From: Chloroflexota bacterium
Lineage (GTDB): Bacteria > Chloroflexota > Anaerolineae > UBA4142 > SHND01
Length of the DNA: 64,000 nucleotides
Assembly (NCBI GenBank): GCA_016209205.1
Contig: JACQWQ010000072.1
Location: 1 to 64,000, forward strand
Reading direction: 5' to 3'
The notes under the pieces are model-generated. The model saw only the letters and a program-made list of their open reading frames with translations, made no database searches and had not been told where the DNA came from. This document shows, piece by piece, positions 1-8,418 of the stretch; positions within the stretch are counted from its first letter, which is position 1, and every line of letters starts with the position of its first letter. The position numbers and the translations under genes are program-made.

Positions 1-395
1 TATTTTTCGACGAGCCATTTTTCTTCGCGGCGCGATTTCAGATCGAACCAAATAAACAGCACAATCGCGAGCGCAATCCCGAGCAGTGTGCCCCACCACA
101 ACGTCCAACCGAGCGCAGCCAACGCGACCCCGGAATAAATGGGATGACGCACGATGCTATAAACACCGGACGTGACGAGAAAATGATTGTTGCCTTTTGG
201 CTTTGGCAAGGGCGTCAGATTGGAACCGAGAGACAGCAGCCCCAAACCTGCAATCATGCCGCCGACGACCAACAGCGCGCCGCCGACGAGTGGAACAAAA
301 AACGGCAGTTCCAGGCGCGTGATAAACGTGGAACCCAGAATCGCCGCAACAATGATGAATTGTCCGATGACCCAACCTTCGTCGCGTGAACCCAT
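1..395 (-). CDS. Isoprenylcysteine carboxylmethyltransferase-like membrane protein (3' end outside window)
   Basis: Reading the minus strand from an ATG at 395 gives an open frame that runs off the window at position 1 (131 codons seen). An in-frame TGA lies just upstream (399-401), so this start is firm. The protein begins MGSRDEGWVIGQ, has two hydrophobic segments, then the segment GVYSIVRHPIYSG followed by another hydrophobic stretch and a basic KSRREEKW tail. The Y-x-x-x-RHP-x-Y-x-G pattern is the hallmark of the ICMT/PEMT-like family of small integral-membrane methyltransferases, which use S-adenosylmethionine. The substrate in bacteria is usually unknown and nothing nearby reveals it. 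It lies about 260 nt beyond the terminator of the aminotransferase on the same strand, so it is probably a separate transcription unit. Confidence 0.8.
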   Translation of the reverse strand, partial: MGSRDEGWVIGQFIIVAAILGSTFITRLELPFFVPLVGGALLVVGGMIAGLGLLSLGSNLTPLPKPKGNNHFLVTSGVYSIVRHPIYSGVALAALGWTLWWGTLLGIALAIVLFIWFDLKSRREEKWLVEK

Positions 396-436
396 CTCTC
401 ACCGCACCGCATGGAATAGACCGCCACTTTAGCATA

Positions 437-525
437 ATCCGGTTAATCCTGTTAATTATGATGTGCGATGAAGGCGATGTGCGATATATTCCCATCGCCT
501 ACATCGCACATCGCCTTCATCCTAT
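437..525. repeat. Degenerate short-period repeat arms (GCGATGTGCGAT / ATCGCACATCGC)
   Basis: A run of near-repeats of GCGATGTGCGATGAAG occurs first in one orientation (about 463-488) and then as its complement (about 494-525), so the two arms can pair. It is preceded by one GGTTAATCCTGTTAAT unit (about 442-458), which belongs to another short-period family found at 33.9 and 45.4 kb. No coding signal. Confidence 0.6.
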
Positions 526-566
526 CGAATCCTTTTTAGGGCGAATTCCAGATTGATTTGCGGGCT

Positions 567-626
567 GTAGCATAGTGCCTTGTGCGCGTGTATGCTGAGT
601 TCGACGCCCACAAGGGGCTATGCTAC
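567..626. other. Two-part inverted repeat (stem-loop) of unknown role
   Basis: GTAGCATAG (567-575) pairs with CTATGCTAC (618-626), and CCTTGTG (578-584) pairs with CACAAGG (609-615), giving a nearly continuous 16-bp stem around a 24-nt loop. It sits between the ICMT-like gene and the aminotransferase terminator. It could be a structured RNA or a small palindromic element; no gene overlaps it. Confidence 0.5.
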
Positions 627-647
627 TGCAAACGAAATAGGGTCTTG

Positions 648-687
648 AAGAAAAAAGACCTGTGCGCGTGTGAGACGCGCACAGGTC
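648..687 (-). terminator. Rho-independent terminator, minus strand
   Basis: A 13-bp perfect stem (GACCTGTGCGCGT, 657-669, with its complement to 687, loop GTGAG) is followed on the minus strand by TTTTTT (656-651). It lies about 290 nt after the end of the aminotransferase gene, with nothing coding between, and most likely ends that transcript. Confidence 0.7.
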
Positions 688-734
688 CCGTACACCAATA
701 CAGAAACCCAATTATCCAGCCAGCCAGCCCCGCA

Positions 735-805
735 TGTTCGGGAGCAAGTTGCTCGTGTCAAAGAGCAATACACTGCGACCCGCGAACGGCAGTCCAACTG
801 CCTTT
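735..805. repeat. Dispersed hairpin element, minus copy of the 52.6-kb repeat
   Basis: Read on the minus strand this gives a GGCAGT-TGG-ACTGCC hairpin (788-802), then a CCGTT..CGGGTCGCAGTGT segment and a GAGCAACTTGCTC hairpin near 740. The same order of blocks is present on the plus strand at 52547-52692. It is therefore a dispersed, non-coding element. Confidence 0.65.
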
Positions 806-837
806 GAACACCCTAACTCGGACAAGCCGAAACCAAA

Positions 838-941
838 CAGGAAACCGCGAATCCCTCAATCCTTCGGGGTTCTACGCCAATCTACGCGAATTTTTTCGCA
901 TCCCGATTCGCGTAGATTGGCGTAGATTCGCGGTTAGAAAA
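838..941. repeat. CGCGAATC-type short-period inverted arms
   Basis: Repeated near-copies of CGCGAATC and TACGCGAAT run in one direction, then after TTTTTTCGCAT the complementary GATTCGCGTAGATT units follow, forming a long imperfect palindrome. A CCCTCAATCCTTCGGG block is embedded. Similar arrays occur at 7.2, 10.0, 13.2 and 30.7 kb. Confidence 0.7.
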
Positions 942-978
942 TCTTTGCTTTTTGTGCAAACATTTCAGTGGACAGGTA

Positions 979-2229
979 CTATGCGATGACCTCTTCCAAT
1001 TCGACTTCGCCCAATTCGCGCTGCAACACTTGGCCCAGCCGCGCGATGCCGTCGTGGATTTTGACAATCGGCATGTTGGAAAAATTCAGGCGCATCGTGT
1101 TTTCACCACGACCGTTCGGATAGAACGGCGCGCCCGGCACAAACGCCACTTTTTCTCGAAGTGCCGCTTCCAACACATGCCGCGCGTTTTCCCCTTCGGG
1201 CAAAATGCCCCACAAGAATAGACCGCCCTCCGGCTTGGTCCAGTGGACGGCGTGGGGGAAATGTTCCTGCATCGCGCTGAGCATCGCGTCGCGGCGCGCG
1301 CTGTACACTTCGCGAATGGTTTGGATGTGCCGGTCGAGAAAACCGCCGCGCGCCATTTCAAAAGTGACCATTTGATTCAAGGTGGCGGTCTGTAAATCCG
1401 TGCCCTGTTTTGCCAACACCAGTTTGTGTATCACATTCGGCGGCGCAATCACCCACGCGACGCGAATGCCGGGCGCGAGAATTTTGCTGAATGTGCTCAG
1501 GTAAATGACGTTGCCCGTATAGTTCAGCTCGCAGTGGCCCTGCAGCTGTGCGTCGAGGTTGACGAGCGACGGCAAGTGGTCGCCTTCATAGCGCAATTGC
1601 CCGTACGGGTCATCTTCGACAATCGGCACGCCGTAACGTTCTGCCAATTCGACCAACCGCGCGCGTCGTTCGAGTGAAAGCGTGACGCCGGTCGGATTTT
1701 GGAAATTGGGCAAGACGTAGATGAATTTCGGTCCGGTGCGGAGAGCTTGTTCCAATTCGTCCGTGTTCATGCCGTTTTCGTCCATCGGCACGGGCACGTA
1801 TTCCGCGCCGTACGCATTCCACGCTTGCAGCGCGCCGAGATAGGTCGGCGCTTCGACCAAGATGCGGTCGCCGCGATTGATAAAAATTTTCCCCAACAGA
1901 TCGAGCGCTTGCTGCGATCCGGACGTAATCAAAACATTGTCCGCGTTCACTTGAATGCCGTAACGTAGGGAATGCCGTGCGATCATTTCGCGCAGCGGGC
2001 GATAGCCGTCGGTCGTACTGTATTGCAGCGCCAGCGCGCCGTTCTCGCCGTGCAAGACGCGTTCGGTCGCGGCAAGAAATTCTTGGACCGGAAAAATCTC
2101 GGGCGCGGGCAAACCGCCTGCAAATGAAATCGTGTCGGGTTGTTCGGTCAGCTTTAACAATTCACGAATGGCGGAACCCGACATGCGTTCCGTGCGCTGC
2201 GCATAACGATGTTCCCATAAAGTATGCAT
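979..2229 (-). CDS. PLP-dependent aminotransferase, class I/II (2-aminoadipate / aromatic aminotransferase-like)
   Basis: A 416-residue fold-type I aminotransferase. It has the N-terminal ISFAGGLPAPEIFP segment, the cofactor-phosphate loop ITSGSQQALDLLGK, the substrate and PLP-contacting PNFQNPTG and VEDDPYGQLRYEG segments, and the Schiff-base lysine in STFSKILAPGIRVAW. A C-terminal RLNFSN arginine, usual for carboxylate binding, is present. This set is typical of the LysN / ARO8-like branch that transfers amino groups between 2-oxoglutarate and aminoadipate, branched-chain or aromatic amino acids. The exact substrate cannot be read from sequence. The start ATG follows GAGGAGAG with good spacing. 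The adjacent divergent operon for 2-oxoacid oxidation would use the 2-oxo acids such an enzyme makes, but this functional link is inference. Confidence 0.9.
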   Translation of the reverse strand: MHTLWEHRYAQRTERMSGSAIRELLKLTEQPDTISFAGGLPAPEIFPVQEFLAATERVLHGENGALALQYSTTDGYRPLREMIARHSLRYGIQVNADNVLITSGSQQALDLLGKIFINRGDRILVEAPTYLGALQAWNAYGAEYVPVPMDENGMNTDELEQALRTGPKFIYVLPNFQNPTGVTLSLERRARLVELAERYGVPIVEDDPYGQLRYEGDHLPSLVNLDAQLQGHCELNYTGNVIYLSTFSKILAPGIRVAWVIAPPNVIHKLVLAKQGTDLQTATLNQMVTFEMARGGFLDRHIQTIREVYSARRDAMLSAMQEHFPHAVHWTKPEGGLFLWGILPEGENARHVLEAALREKVAFVPGAPFYPNGRGENTMRLNFSNMPIVKIHDGIARLGQVLQRELGEVELEEVIA

Positions 2230-2264
2230 ATTCTCTCCTCATTGAGAGTCAATTCAACAGCGGG

Positions 2265-2375
2265 GTTCCTCCGAACCCATACGAAAGCTACCCACTTGAT
2301 TCTTGATCGCGTGGTGGATGACGCGTGATTCCACCGAAGTTCCTCCGAACCCATACGAAAGCTACCCACTTGATT
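2265..2375. repeat. Two identical 37-nt units in the aminotransferase upstream region
   Basis: The same 37 nt (starting GTTCCTCCGAACCCATACG, ending CTACCCACTTGATT) occur at 2265-2301 and 2339-2375, 74 nt apart. Between them is a hairpin with arms GGTGGA and TCCACC. Read on the minus strand they fall in the presumptive leader of the aminotransferase gene, which starts at 2229. They could be tandem regulatory sites, a duplicated leader structure or a dispersed repeat. Confidence 0.6.
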
Positions 2376-2565
2376 ATCCCGCGTCTTTGTCTGAATTGCG
2401 TCAAAACTCTGTATCCGATTATGTTGGTGCTTTTGACCAGTTCCTGACTGATTTTTGTCGCGAAATAATACAAAAGCGTGTTAAAATAAGGGGGAACAAA
2501 GGTGGACGATGTGCGGCGCGCAACAAGGCGGTTGCGCGCGATTCAATCTCACAGGAGAGAACATT

Positions 2566-2805
2566 ATGCGTGGCGCGATTCGGATTGACGAGAACCGCTG
2601 TAAGGGCTGCGAGCTTTGCACGATGGTTTGCCCCAAGCATTTGATCACGACCGCGGATTATTTTACGCCGCGCGGTTATCGTCCGGCTTTGTACACCGAC
2701 CCGCATTCGTTATGTACCGGTTGTTTGTTATGTGCAACGATTTGTCCCGATGCCGCGATCACGGTGTATCGCGAGGCGCGGCTCAAACACGCCGTCGCGG
2801 CGTAA
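2566..2805 (+). CDS. korD: 2x[4Fe-4S] ferredoxin, delta subunit of 2-oxoacid:ferredoxin oxidoreductase
   Basis: A 79-residue protein with two CxxCxxCxxxCP cluster motifs: CKGCELCTMVCP near the start and CTGCLLCATICP near the end. This is the pattern of the small delta subunits (KorD/PorD) that pass electrons from the thiamine-diphosphate core to soluble ferredoxin. The chosen ATG at 2566 has AGGAGA eight bases upstream; a longer upstream reading has no such signal. The gene opens a plus-strand run ending in the alpha, beta and gamma subunits, the D-A-B-C order known from four-subunit 2-oxoglutarate oxidoreductases. Here an unrelated membrane-protein gene lies between D and A. Confidence 0.85.
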   Translation: MRGAIRIDENRCKGCELCTMVCPKHLITTADYFTPRGYRPALYTDPHSLCTGCLLCATICPDAAITVYREARLKHAVAA

Positions 2806-2877
2806 CGTTCCCTTGACGGGAAGCGTAAGTGTGTGCGCAAGCGATTTCCACAAGGTACCCCAAAAAAGGAGGCAAAG

Positions 2878-4263
2878 ATGAAAACCGAAACGGGAAAACG
2901 CGGCGTAGCGAAAATGCGATTGAGACTGGTTGGTTTGATTGGATTGTGTTTGATCGTGCTGCTCGGAGTGGCAACCCCCTCCGTTTATGCCGCCGATTTT
3001 CGCAGCGGCACACGCGTCGTCATTGGTTCCGATCAGGTAATCAATGACGATTTGTATGTTACGGCGGACGAAATCATTATTGACGGTACGATCAAGGGCG
3101 ACGTGTATGCGTTCGGCGGCACAGTGACGATCAATGGCACGGTGGACCGTGACGTGATTGCAGGCGCGCAGACCGTGATTGTGAATGGCGCAGTGGGCGA
3201 CACGGCACGCGTCGGCGGTCAAGCCGTTGTGTTTGGCGACAAGGCAAATATCGCGCGCAGCGCGCTGGTCGGCGCATTTTCACTCGAAACGAAACCGAGC
3301 AGTGTGGTTGGGGGCGATTTACTTTTTGGCGCGTATCAGGCGCTGCTCGCCGGTACGGTGCAGCATGATGTCATTGCGAGCGCAAATGGAATTCAAATCA
3401 GTGGCACGGTCGGGCGCAACGTGCGCGTCAGTGTCGGCAGTGACAGCAACGCGGGACCGTCGCCGACGACGTTTATGCCCGCGTCAACGGTTGCCGTGCC
3501 GAGTGTGCCCACGGGGTTGACCATCGCGCCGACGGCAAAAATCGGCGGCGACTTGATTTACGAATCGCAGCGCCCGGTCCAAGTTCCAGAAGGTGCAAAG
3601 GTGAGCGGACCGGTGGTGCAGCAAACGCCCGTGCCCGAGACGGAAGGCAAAAGCACCGCCCTGACACCGGAACAGGTGCAGCAACAGCAAACCCAGCAGA
3701 CGGTCGAATATTTTCTGGATGCCCTGCGCCGGTTCATCGTTTTGCTTTTGGTCGGACTGCTCGTGCTGTGGCTGTTGCCCAAATGGATTCAGCGCATGGC
3801 AGAATTTATTCAGGCGAAACCATTGGGCAGTTTCGGGCGCGGCATCTTGGTGGTCCTCGGCTATTTCGTCGCGCTCATCCTGTTGGTGATCGTAGTGGTG
3901 ATCCTCGCGATTGTGTTTGGCATTTTGACCTTGAGCGCGCTCTCGTGGGCGAGTCTCTTTATCGGCAGTGTGTTGTTCGGAGTGTTGGCGGTCGGCTATT
4001 ATGTCTTTGTCTCGTATATTGCGCCGATTGTCGTGAGTTATTTTGGCGGACGCTGGCTGCTGGAACGCGTGCAGCCGCAGTGGGCGCAGAATCGGTATAT
4101 TGCCTTTAGCGTCGGCTTGATTCTGCTCTCACTCGTGTCGCTGATTCCGGTGATCAGTTGGATTGTCGGTTTACTCGTCGCGCTGTTTGCACTTGGCGCG
4201 CTGTACTTGTGGGCAGCGCCAATGTTACAACGCAAAGGCGCGACGGCAGTGCAAACGGTTTAA
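2878..4263 (+). CDS. Bactofilin-like / polymer-forming surface protein with C-terminal membrane domain
   Basis: A 461-residue protein started at the ATG at 2878, which has AAAGGAGG just upstream. A basic start and hydrophobic signal segment (VGLIGLCLIVLLGVATPSVYAAD) precede about 200 residues of short repeating strands rich in I/V-x-G-T/D-V (for example IIIDGTIKGDVYAFGGTVTI). This pattern is seen in bactofilin-like polymerising beta-helices. A Gln/Pro-rich linker follows, then four or five hydrophobic helices ending about residue 450. The domain order (exported beta-helix, then multi-span membrane anchor) matches proteins often annotated as polymer-forming cytoskeletal protein. Its role next to the 2-oxoacid oxidoreductase is unknown; it may simply be a passenger in the operon. 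Confidence 0.75.
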   Translation: MKTETGKRGVAKMRLRLVGLIGLCLIVLLGVATPSVYAADFRSGTRVVIGSDQVINDDLYVTADEIIIDGTIKGDVYAFGGTVTINGTVDRDVIAGAQTVIVNGAVGDTARVGGQAVVFGDKANIARSALVGAFSLETKPSSVVGGDLLFGAYQALLAGTVQHDVIASANGIQISGTVGRNVRVSVGSDSNAGPSPTTFMPASTVAVPSVPTGLTIAPTAKIGGDLIYESQRPVQVPEGAKVSGPVVQQTPVPETEGKSTALTPEQVQQQQTQQTVEYFLDALRRFIVLLLVGLLVLWLLPKWIQRMAEFIQAKPLGSFGRGILVVLGYFVALILLVIVVVILAIVFGILTLSALSWASLFIGSVLFGVLAVGYYVFVSYIAPIVVSYFGGRWLLERVQPQWAQNRYIAFSVGLILLSLVSLIPVISWIVGLLVALFALGALYLWAAPMLQRKGATAVQTV

Positions 4264-4425
4264 CATTTCACGCGGAGACGCAGAGCCGCAGAGAGGTTCA
4301 AATTGGAATCCTGTTGCCCTTTGTGTTTCTGCTCGAGCAATTTGCTTGATTACACAGATGACAAGTGACGCGCTGATGTTTCCCCGTCACCCGTCACTTG
4401 TCACCCGTCACATTCTGAGGAGCTG
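4262..4425. repeat. Short-period degenerate repeats between the membrane-protein gene and korA
   Basis: Two unrelated short-period families lie here: ACGCGGAGACGCAGAGCCGCAG-like units (about 4269-4295) and GTCACCCGTCACTTGTCACC-like units (about 4386-4415), the latter facing a complementary GACAAGTGACG at about 4358. No gene is seen; the korA ribosome site GAGGAG follows. Confidence 0.6.
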
Positions 4426-4430
4426 CTTCA

Positions 4431-5558
4431 ATGGCGAAGCAATTGTGGAAAGGCAACGAAGCCATCGCGGAAGCCGCGGTGCGCGCAGGGTTGGAGGCAT
4501 ATTTCGGCTATCCGATTACACCCCAAACCGAATTGTTGGAATATCTGGCGACGCGATTGCCCGGGCTGAAAAACAGCTTTGGCGGCAATCGCGTTTTTTT
4601 GCAAGCCGAAAGCGAGCTCGCGGCAATCAACATGGTGTACGGCGCGGCGGTTGCGGGCGCACGCACCATGACCTCGTCCTCCTCGCCGGGGTTTTCGCTG
4701 ATGCAAGAAGGACTGTCGTACATTGCCGCGTCCCAGGCGCCCTGCGTGGTGGTGAATGTGATGCGCGGCGGACCCGGCCTCGGCAATCTCGCGCCGACGC
4801 AAGCCGATTATTTTCAAATGACCAAGGGGGGGGGGCACGGCGATTATCATCCGATTGTGCTCGCGCCCGCGACGGTCCAAGAAGCGGTGGATCTAACGTA
4901 CGGCGCGTTCGACCTCGCCGAAAAATATCGCGCCATTGTGATCCTGGCGATTGACGGCAACATCGGGCAAATGATGGAACCCGTCGAAATGCCGCCCCTG
5001 CGCGAAATTCGCGCCCACGATCGCGGTTGGGAATTGACGGGCGCGGTGAACCGCCCGCGGCGCTTTAACTCGTCACTCTTTTTGCTGCCCGAAGAATTGG
5101 AGCACATGAATCGCGCGTTATCGGAAAAGGACGCGGCGATTCGCGCGAACGAGGTGCGTTGCGTCGAACAGCACACGGACAACGCCGATTTGGTCATCGT
5201 CGCGTTCGGTTCCGCAGCGCGTATTGCGCAGACCGCCGTCAAAGAAGCGCGGGCGCGCGGCTTGCAGGTCGGCTTGTTTCGCCCGCTCAGTTTGTATCCC
5301 TTTCCCGAAAAACGCCTCACGGAACTTTCGTACCACGTCCACCAATTTCTCGTCGTCGAAATGAGCGCGGGACAGATGGTGCAAGATGTACAACTCGCGG
5401 TGGAACGCGATGCGGATGTACACTTTTTCGGCACGATGGGCGGAATCGTACCGCTGCCCGATGAAATCCTCGCGCAGATTGAAAAATATATGCCCATGAT
5501 GCTGCCCAACGAGACGGACCAAGAGCGCGACGTTTTGGACGTGGCGTATACGTGTTGA
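4431..5558 (+). CDS. korA: 2-oxoacid:acceptor oxidoreductase, alpha subunit
   Basis: A 375-residue alpha subunit of the pyruvate/2-oxoglutarate:ferredoxin oxidoreductase family. It carries the N-terminal [27 protein letters not shown] segment, shows EEGLSYIA-like and GPGLGNL active-site stretches (residues about 95-125), and the [16 protein letters not shown] segment. A transketolase C-terminal-like domain runs from about residue 240 ([20 protein letters not shown]). With the beta subunit it forms the thiamine-diphosphate core that decarboxylates 2-oxo acids to acyl-CoA and reduces ferredoxin. The start has GAGGAG upstream. A run of ten G at about 4826-4835 is an indel-prone spot, but the frame is intact. 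Confidence 0.9.
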   Translation: MAKQLWKGNEAIAEAAVRAGLEAYFGYPITPQTELLEYLATRLPGLKNSFGGNRVFLQAESELAAINMVYGAAVAGARTMTSSSSPGFSLMQEGLSYIAASQAPCVVVNVMRGGPGLGNLAPTQADYFQMTKGGGHGDYHPIVLAPATVQEAVDLTYGAFDLAEKYRAIVILAIDGNIGQMMEPVEMPPLREIRAHDRGWELTGAVNRPRRFNSSLFLLPEELEHMNRALSEKDAAIRANEVRCVEQHTDNADLVIVAFGSAARIAQTAVKEARARGLQVGLFRPLSLYPFPEKRLTELSYHVHQFLVVEMSAGQMVQDVQLAVERDADVHFFGTMGGIVPLPDEILAQIEKYMPMMLPNETDQERDVLDVAYTC

Positions 5559-5646
5559 AAATTTGAAATTCGAAATTTGAAATTCAAAATTCGTGCGCTG
5601 GAGAACGACGCATTTGAATTTTGATTTTTGAATTTCGAATTTATAC
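5559..5646. repeat. AAATTTGAAATTCG short-period arms
   Basis: AT-rich near-repeats (GAAATTCGAAATTTGAAATTC and complementary GAATTTTGATTTTTGAATTTCG) fill the korA-korB gap as two arms around a GC-rich centre. They could form a hairpin in the polycistronic transcript. No ribosome site is obvious before korB. Confidence 0.6.
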
Positions 5647-5650
5647 GACG

Positions 5651-6424
5651 ATGTTGACCGATTCACTTCAAATTGTATATGAACGCCCGCACACATTGAC
5701 GCCCGTAATCACCCATTACTGCCCCGGCTGCACGCACGGCATCGTCCAGCGTCTCGTCGCCGAAGTGTTGCAGGAAATGGATTTACGCGAAAACACCATC
5801 GGCGTCGCGTCGGTGGGCTGTTCGGTGTTTGCGTACAACTATTTCGACTGCGATTTTGCCGAAGCCGCGCACGGGCGCGCGCCCGCGATGGCGACGGGCA
5901 TCAAACGCGTGCATCCCAAGCGCACCGTGTTTACGTATCAAGGCGACGGCGATCTCGCGTCCATCGGGCTGGCGGAAATCGTGCACGCGGCGACGCGCGG
6001 CGAAAATTTTACCGTGATTTTCGTCAATAACGGCGTCTATGGCATGACTGGCGGACAGATGGCGCCGACCACCTTGCCGGGCATGAAGACGACTTCATCG
6101 CCTGCCGGACGCGATGTAGAAACGATGGGTTATCCACTGCGGATGGCAGAATTATTGGCGACGGTCGGCGGCGCGAGTTATATCGTGCGACGCTCGGTAC
6201 ATGACCCGGGGCACATCAATCAAACGAAAAAAGCAATCAAGACCGCATTTCAAGTGCAGCAGCAGGAAATGGGGTTCGCGCTGGTCGAAGTTCTTTCGTC
6301 GTGTCCGATCAACTGGGGCATGACACCGGTGGAAGCGCTCGCATACATCAAAGACAAAATGATTCCGTACTTTCCGTTAGGAGATTTCAAAATTGCCGAG
6401 AACGTCAAGGCGTTAAAGGTGTGA
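5651..6424 (+). CDS. korB: 2-oxoacid:acceptor oxidoreductase, beta (thiamine-diphosphate) subunit
   Basis: A 257-residue beta subunit. It opens with [12 protein letters not shown], the cysteine-containing segment typical of KorB/PorB. The thiamine-diphosphate and Mg motif is visible as [20 protein letters not shown] with [13 protein letters not shown] at about residues 98-140. The ATG at 5651 fits the family start, and the longer frame upstream is repeat sequence. The CxxC near residue 30 may help bind a cluster. It acts with korA, korC and the ferredoxin at 2566. Gene order and 257-residue length fit 2-oxoglutarate or broad 2-oxoacid enzymes; the substrate is not certain. Confidence 0.9.
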   Translation: MLTDSLQIVYERPHTLTPVITHYCPGCTHGIVQRLVAEVLQEMDLRENTIGVASVGCSVFAYNYFDCDFAEAAHGRAPAMATGIKRVHPKRTVFTYQGDGDLASIGLAEIVHAATRGENFTVIFVNNGVYGMTGGQMAPTTLPGMKTTSSPAGRDVETMGYPLRMAELLATVGGASYIVRRSVHDPGHINQTKKAIKTAFQVQQQEMGFALVEVLSSCPINWGMTPVEALAYIKDKMIPYFPLGDFKIAENVKALKV

Positions 6425-6426
6425 AT

Positions 6427-6999
6427 ATGCATCACGAAATTGTTATCAGCGGATTCGGCGGGCAAGGCGTCTTGTTTGCAGGACAGCTGCTCGCCTACGC
6501 GGCGCTGGAACAAGACCAGCACGTGACGTGGATTCCGTCGTACGGTCCCGAAATGCGCGGCGGCACGGCGCACTGCACGGTCATTGTTTCGGACGAAGAG
6601 ATTGGCTCGCCGGTGGTGCGCAATCCCTCCGCCGCCTTGGTGCTCAATCCCCCGTCGCTGGCGAAATATGCGCCGTTGGTGAAACCCGGCGGCGTGCTGA
6701 TTCTCGATGCGACGTTGATCGAACAGCGCAGCGCGCGTACCGACATTCAAGAAATCGCGCTGCCCGCAAAGGCGATTGCCGACGAACTGGGCGCGCCGCA
6801 AATTGCCAACGTCGTCATGCTTGGCGCGCTCATTGCGGCGACCGGCGTCGTCGCGCTCGAAACGATGGACAAGGTGTTGGAAGATCACGTGAGCGCGCGG
6901 CATCGCGCCAAGTTGGAAGCTAACAAGCTGGCGCTGCGGCGCGGGTTTGCATTTGCGCGCGGACAAACCATCGCGACGGATCCGTCGGTGCGCGTATGA
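6427..6999 (+). CDS. korC: 2-oxoacid:acceptor oxidoreductase, gamma subunit
   Basis: A 190-residue gamma subunit beginning MHHEIVISGFGGQGVLFAGQ, the Rossmann-like start of the pyruvate ferredoxin/flavodoxin oxidoreductase gamma family. SYGPEMRGGTAHC, the conserved loop near residue 45, follows. The ATG is two nucleotides after the korB stop, so translation is likely coupled. It completes a D-A-B-C set of subunits. Confidence 0.9.
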   Translation: MHHEIVISGFGGQGVLFAGQLLAYAALEQDQHVTWIPSYGPEMRGGTAHCTVIVSDEEIGSPVVRNPSAALVLNPPSLAKYAPLVKPGGVLILDATLIEQRSARTDIQEIALPAKAIADELGAPQIANVVMLGALIAATGVVALETMDKVLEDHVSARHRAKLEANKLALRRGFAFARGQTIATDPSVRV

Positions 7000-7084
7000 T
7001 TACTCATGTTGCGCTGTCATCCCTCAATTCCCTCAATTCTGCGGGACATGCCTTCGGGACAAGTTTTCGAGGAGCGGTTTTTTC

Positions 7085-7345
7085 GCACACGAACTCCGCG
7101 TGAGCAAAAACGGCTGCTCAGAAACTTCCGGCGTTCTGCTTGAGTTATCGGACAGAAAACGCGAATCCCTCAATTCTTCGGGACAGGTCTGCGCGAATCT
7201 TTACGAGTCTCGACAAATCTGAAAAAACAAAAAGATGTTCGCGTAGATTCGGCTGGATTCGCGTGAATTCGCGTTGGCAAAGTTTCTGTTCCCTCAATAC
7301 TTCGGGACAGGCACTTGAACGTGACGCCGCGCGTGATGGGGGTCT
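7085..7345. repeat. Long dispersed repeat, copy 1 (inverted copy at 13085-13300)
   Basis: GCTGCTCAGAAACTTCCGG followed by TTCTGCT, a GGACAGAAAACGCGAAT block, CGCGAATC arms, GGCAAAGTTTCTGT and GCCGCGCGTGATGGGGG occur here in plus orientation. The same blocks in the same order are found on the minus strand at 13085-13300. CCCTCAATTCTTCGGGACAGG inserts are scattered in it. No protein is encoded. Confidence 0.7.
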
Positions 7346-7355
7346 GCACAGGACT

Positions 7356-7401
7356 TGTCATATCGAACGGAGTGAGATATCTCACTCCGTTCGATATGAC
7401 A
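7356..7401. repeat. Perfect 46-bp palindrome, part of an element shared with 58.8 kb
   Basis: TGTCATATCGAACGG at the left end meets its exact complement ending at 7401; the centre is GAGATATCTC with no spacer. From 7371 to 7444 the sequence matches 58791-58864 almost base for base, including the CATACAGCCC..GCGGGCTGACCATC tail. It is a dispersed palindromic element. Confidence 0.75.
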
Positions 7402-7520
7402 GTACTTAGCTCATACAGCCCACGCGGGCTGACCATCTCGAAATTTACCGCGTAAGGCGCGTGATTTTACAGAATCGGCAAGAATGTTGCCGCATCTGGG
7501 CAACGACACATGAAAGACGA

Positions 7521-7542
7521 GGCGAGGTCGTACGACCTCGCC
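7521..7542. terminator. Palindromic hairpin just after the GIN-domain gene
   Basis: GGCGAGGTCGT meets its exact complement (22 bp). It lies four bases past the stop of the minus-strand gene at 7547. The better T-run (CTTTTATTT) is on the plus side, so it may end transcripts from the korABC side, or both. Confidence 0.55.
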
Positions 7543-7546
7543 GCTT

Positions 7547-8284
7547 TTATTTCGTTCCAAAATTTTTTACACTCCCAAGCCCGTTGACGCTCTGTGAAAC
7601 TTGTGGCTCGCCGTAATAACTGATGCTCCCCGCACCGCTGATTTGGGCGGTCAGCGATTCTTTTGCCCAAACCGTCGCGCTGCCCGCACCGGAAATCGTC
7701 ACGCTGGCGCGCTGGCTCTGGAGGTCCCCGGCATTGTAACTCCCAAGTCCGGTCAAGCTCGCCGTTTGTGTATCACTTGATCCTGCCAAGGTGACGCTGC
7801 CCGCGCCGCTCACCACGACCTCCAATTGTTTGACTTGCAGCTGTTGCATATTCAAACTGCCCGCGCCGCTGGTCGTGAGGTTCAGCGTTTCACTTTTGAG
7901 CGCGCTGGTGGTGATATTGCCTGCGCCTGCAAGTTGGATGGAATTGAGTGTCTTGACGGCGAGCTCGAACTTGACAGGGTTTGTCGGACTGAGCGAAACG
8001 TTGTTGATGCCCGATTTCAGTCCGATGGTCAAAACGTCGTCTTTGACCTCCGTCGTGATGTACGGCAAGATATTGTCTTCGGCTTGAATCATCAAACTTT
8101 CCGTCTCACCTTGCGTGATATTCAAATCGCCGAAACCCGCCAACGTTACACTGTTGAATCCACTCACCGCGCGTGTTTCCGTTACTACATTGCCCGAGCC
8201 GCGCGTCACATTCACACCGCCGATAAAGCGACAACCGAACAATCCGCTGACGAGCAGCGCCATAATCCCGATTCGATAAAACAT
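7547..8284 (-). CDS. Lipoprotein with GIN (DUF2807) auto-adhesin-like domain
   Basis: 245 residues. The N-terminus IGIMALLVSGLFGC is a lipoprotein signal with the Cys at about residue 18. The rest is a repetitive beta-structure of G-A/L-G-S/D units (SGFNSVTLAGFGDLNITQG, LAGAGNITTSAL, SGAGSLNMQ, SGAGSATVW) as in the putative auto-transporter adhesin head, or GIN, domain (DUF2807). AAGGAG precedes the ATG. Likely a surface lipoprotein; the function of the family is not established. Confidence 0.8.
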   Translation of the reverse strand: MFYRIGIMALLVSGLFGCRFIGGVNVTRGSGNVVTETRAVSGFNSVTLAGFGDLNITQGETESLMIQAEDNILPYITTEVKDDVLTIGLKSGINNVSLSPTNPVKFELAVKTLNSIQLAGAGNITTSALKSETLNLTTSGAGSLNMQQLQVKQLEVVVSGAGSVTLAGSSDTQTASLTGLGSYNAGDLQSQRASVTISGAGSATVWAKESLTAQISGAGSISYYGEPQVSQSVNGLGSVKNFGTK

Positions 8285-8418
8285 CTGTGACTCCTTGTTT
8301 GAGGTTCGCGTACCAACAACACCCTATACTACGCATGACATTGCATCAAGTCACAGTTCACGATTCAACCTGAATCAATCCCTTGCGAATCGCGTATTTC
8401 ACCGACTCGGTAGTTCCC

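Noticed and set aside
567..687. A riboswitch and terminator for a plus-strand gene
   Set aside because: The T-run is on the minus strand and no plus-strand gene follows.
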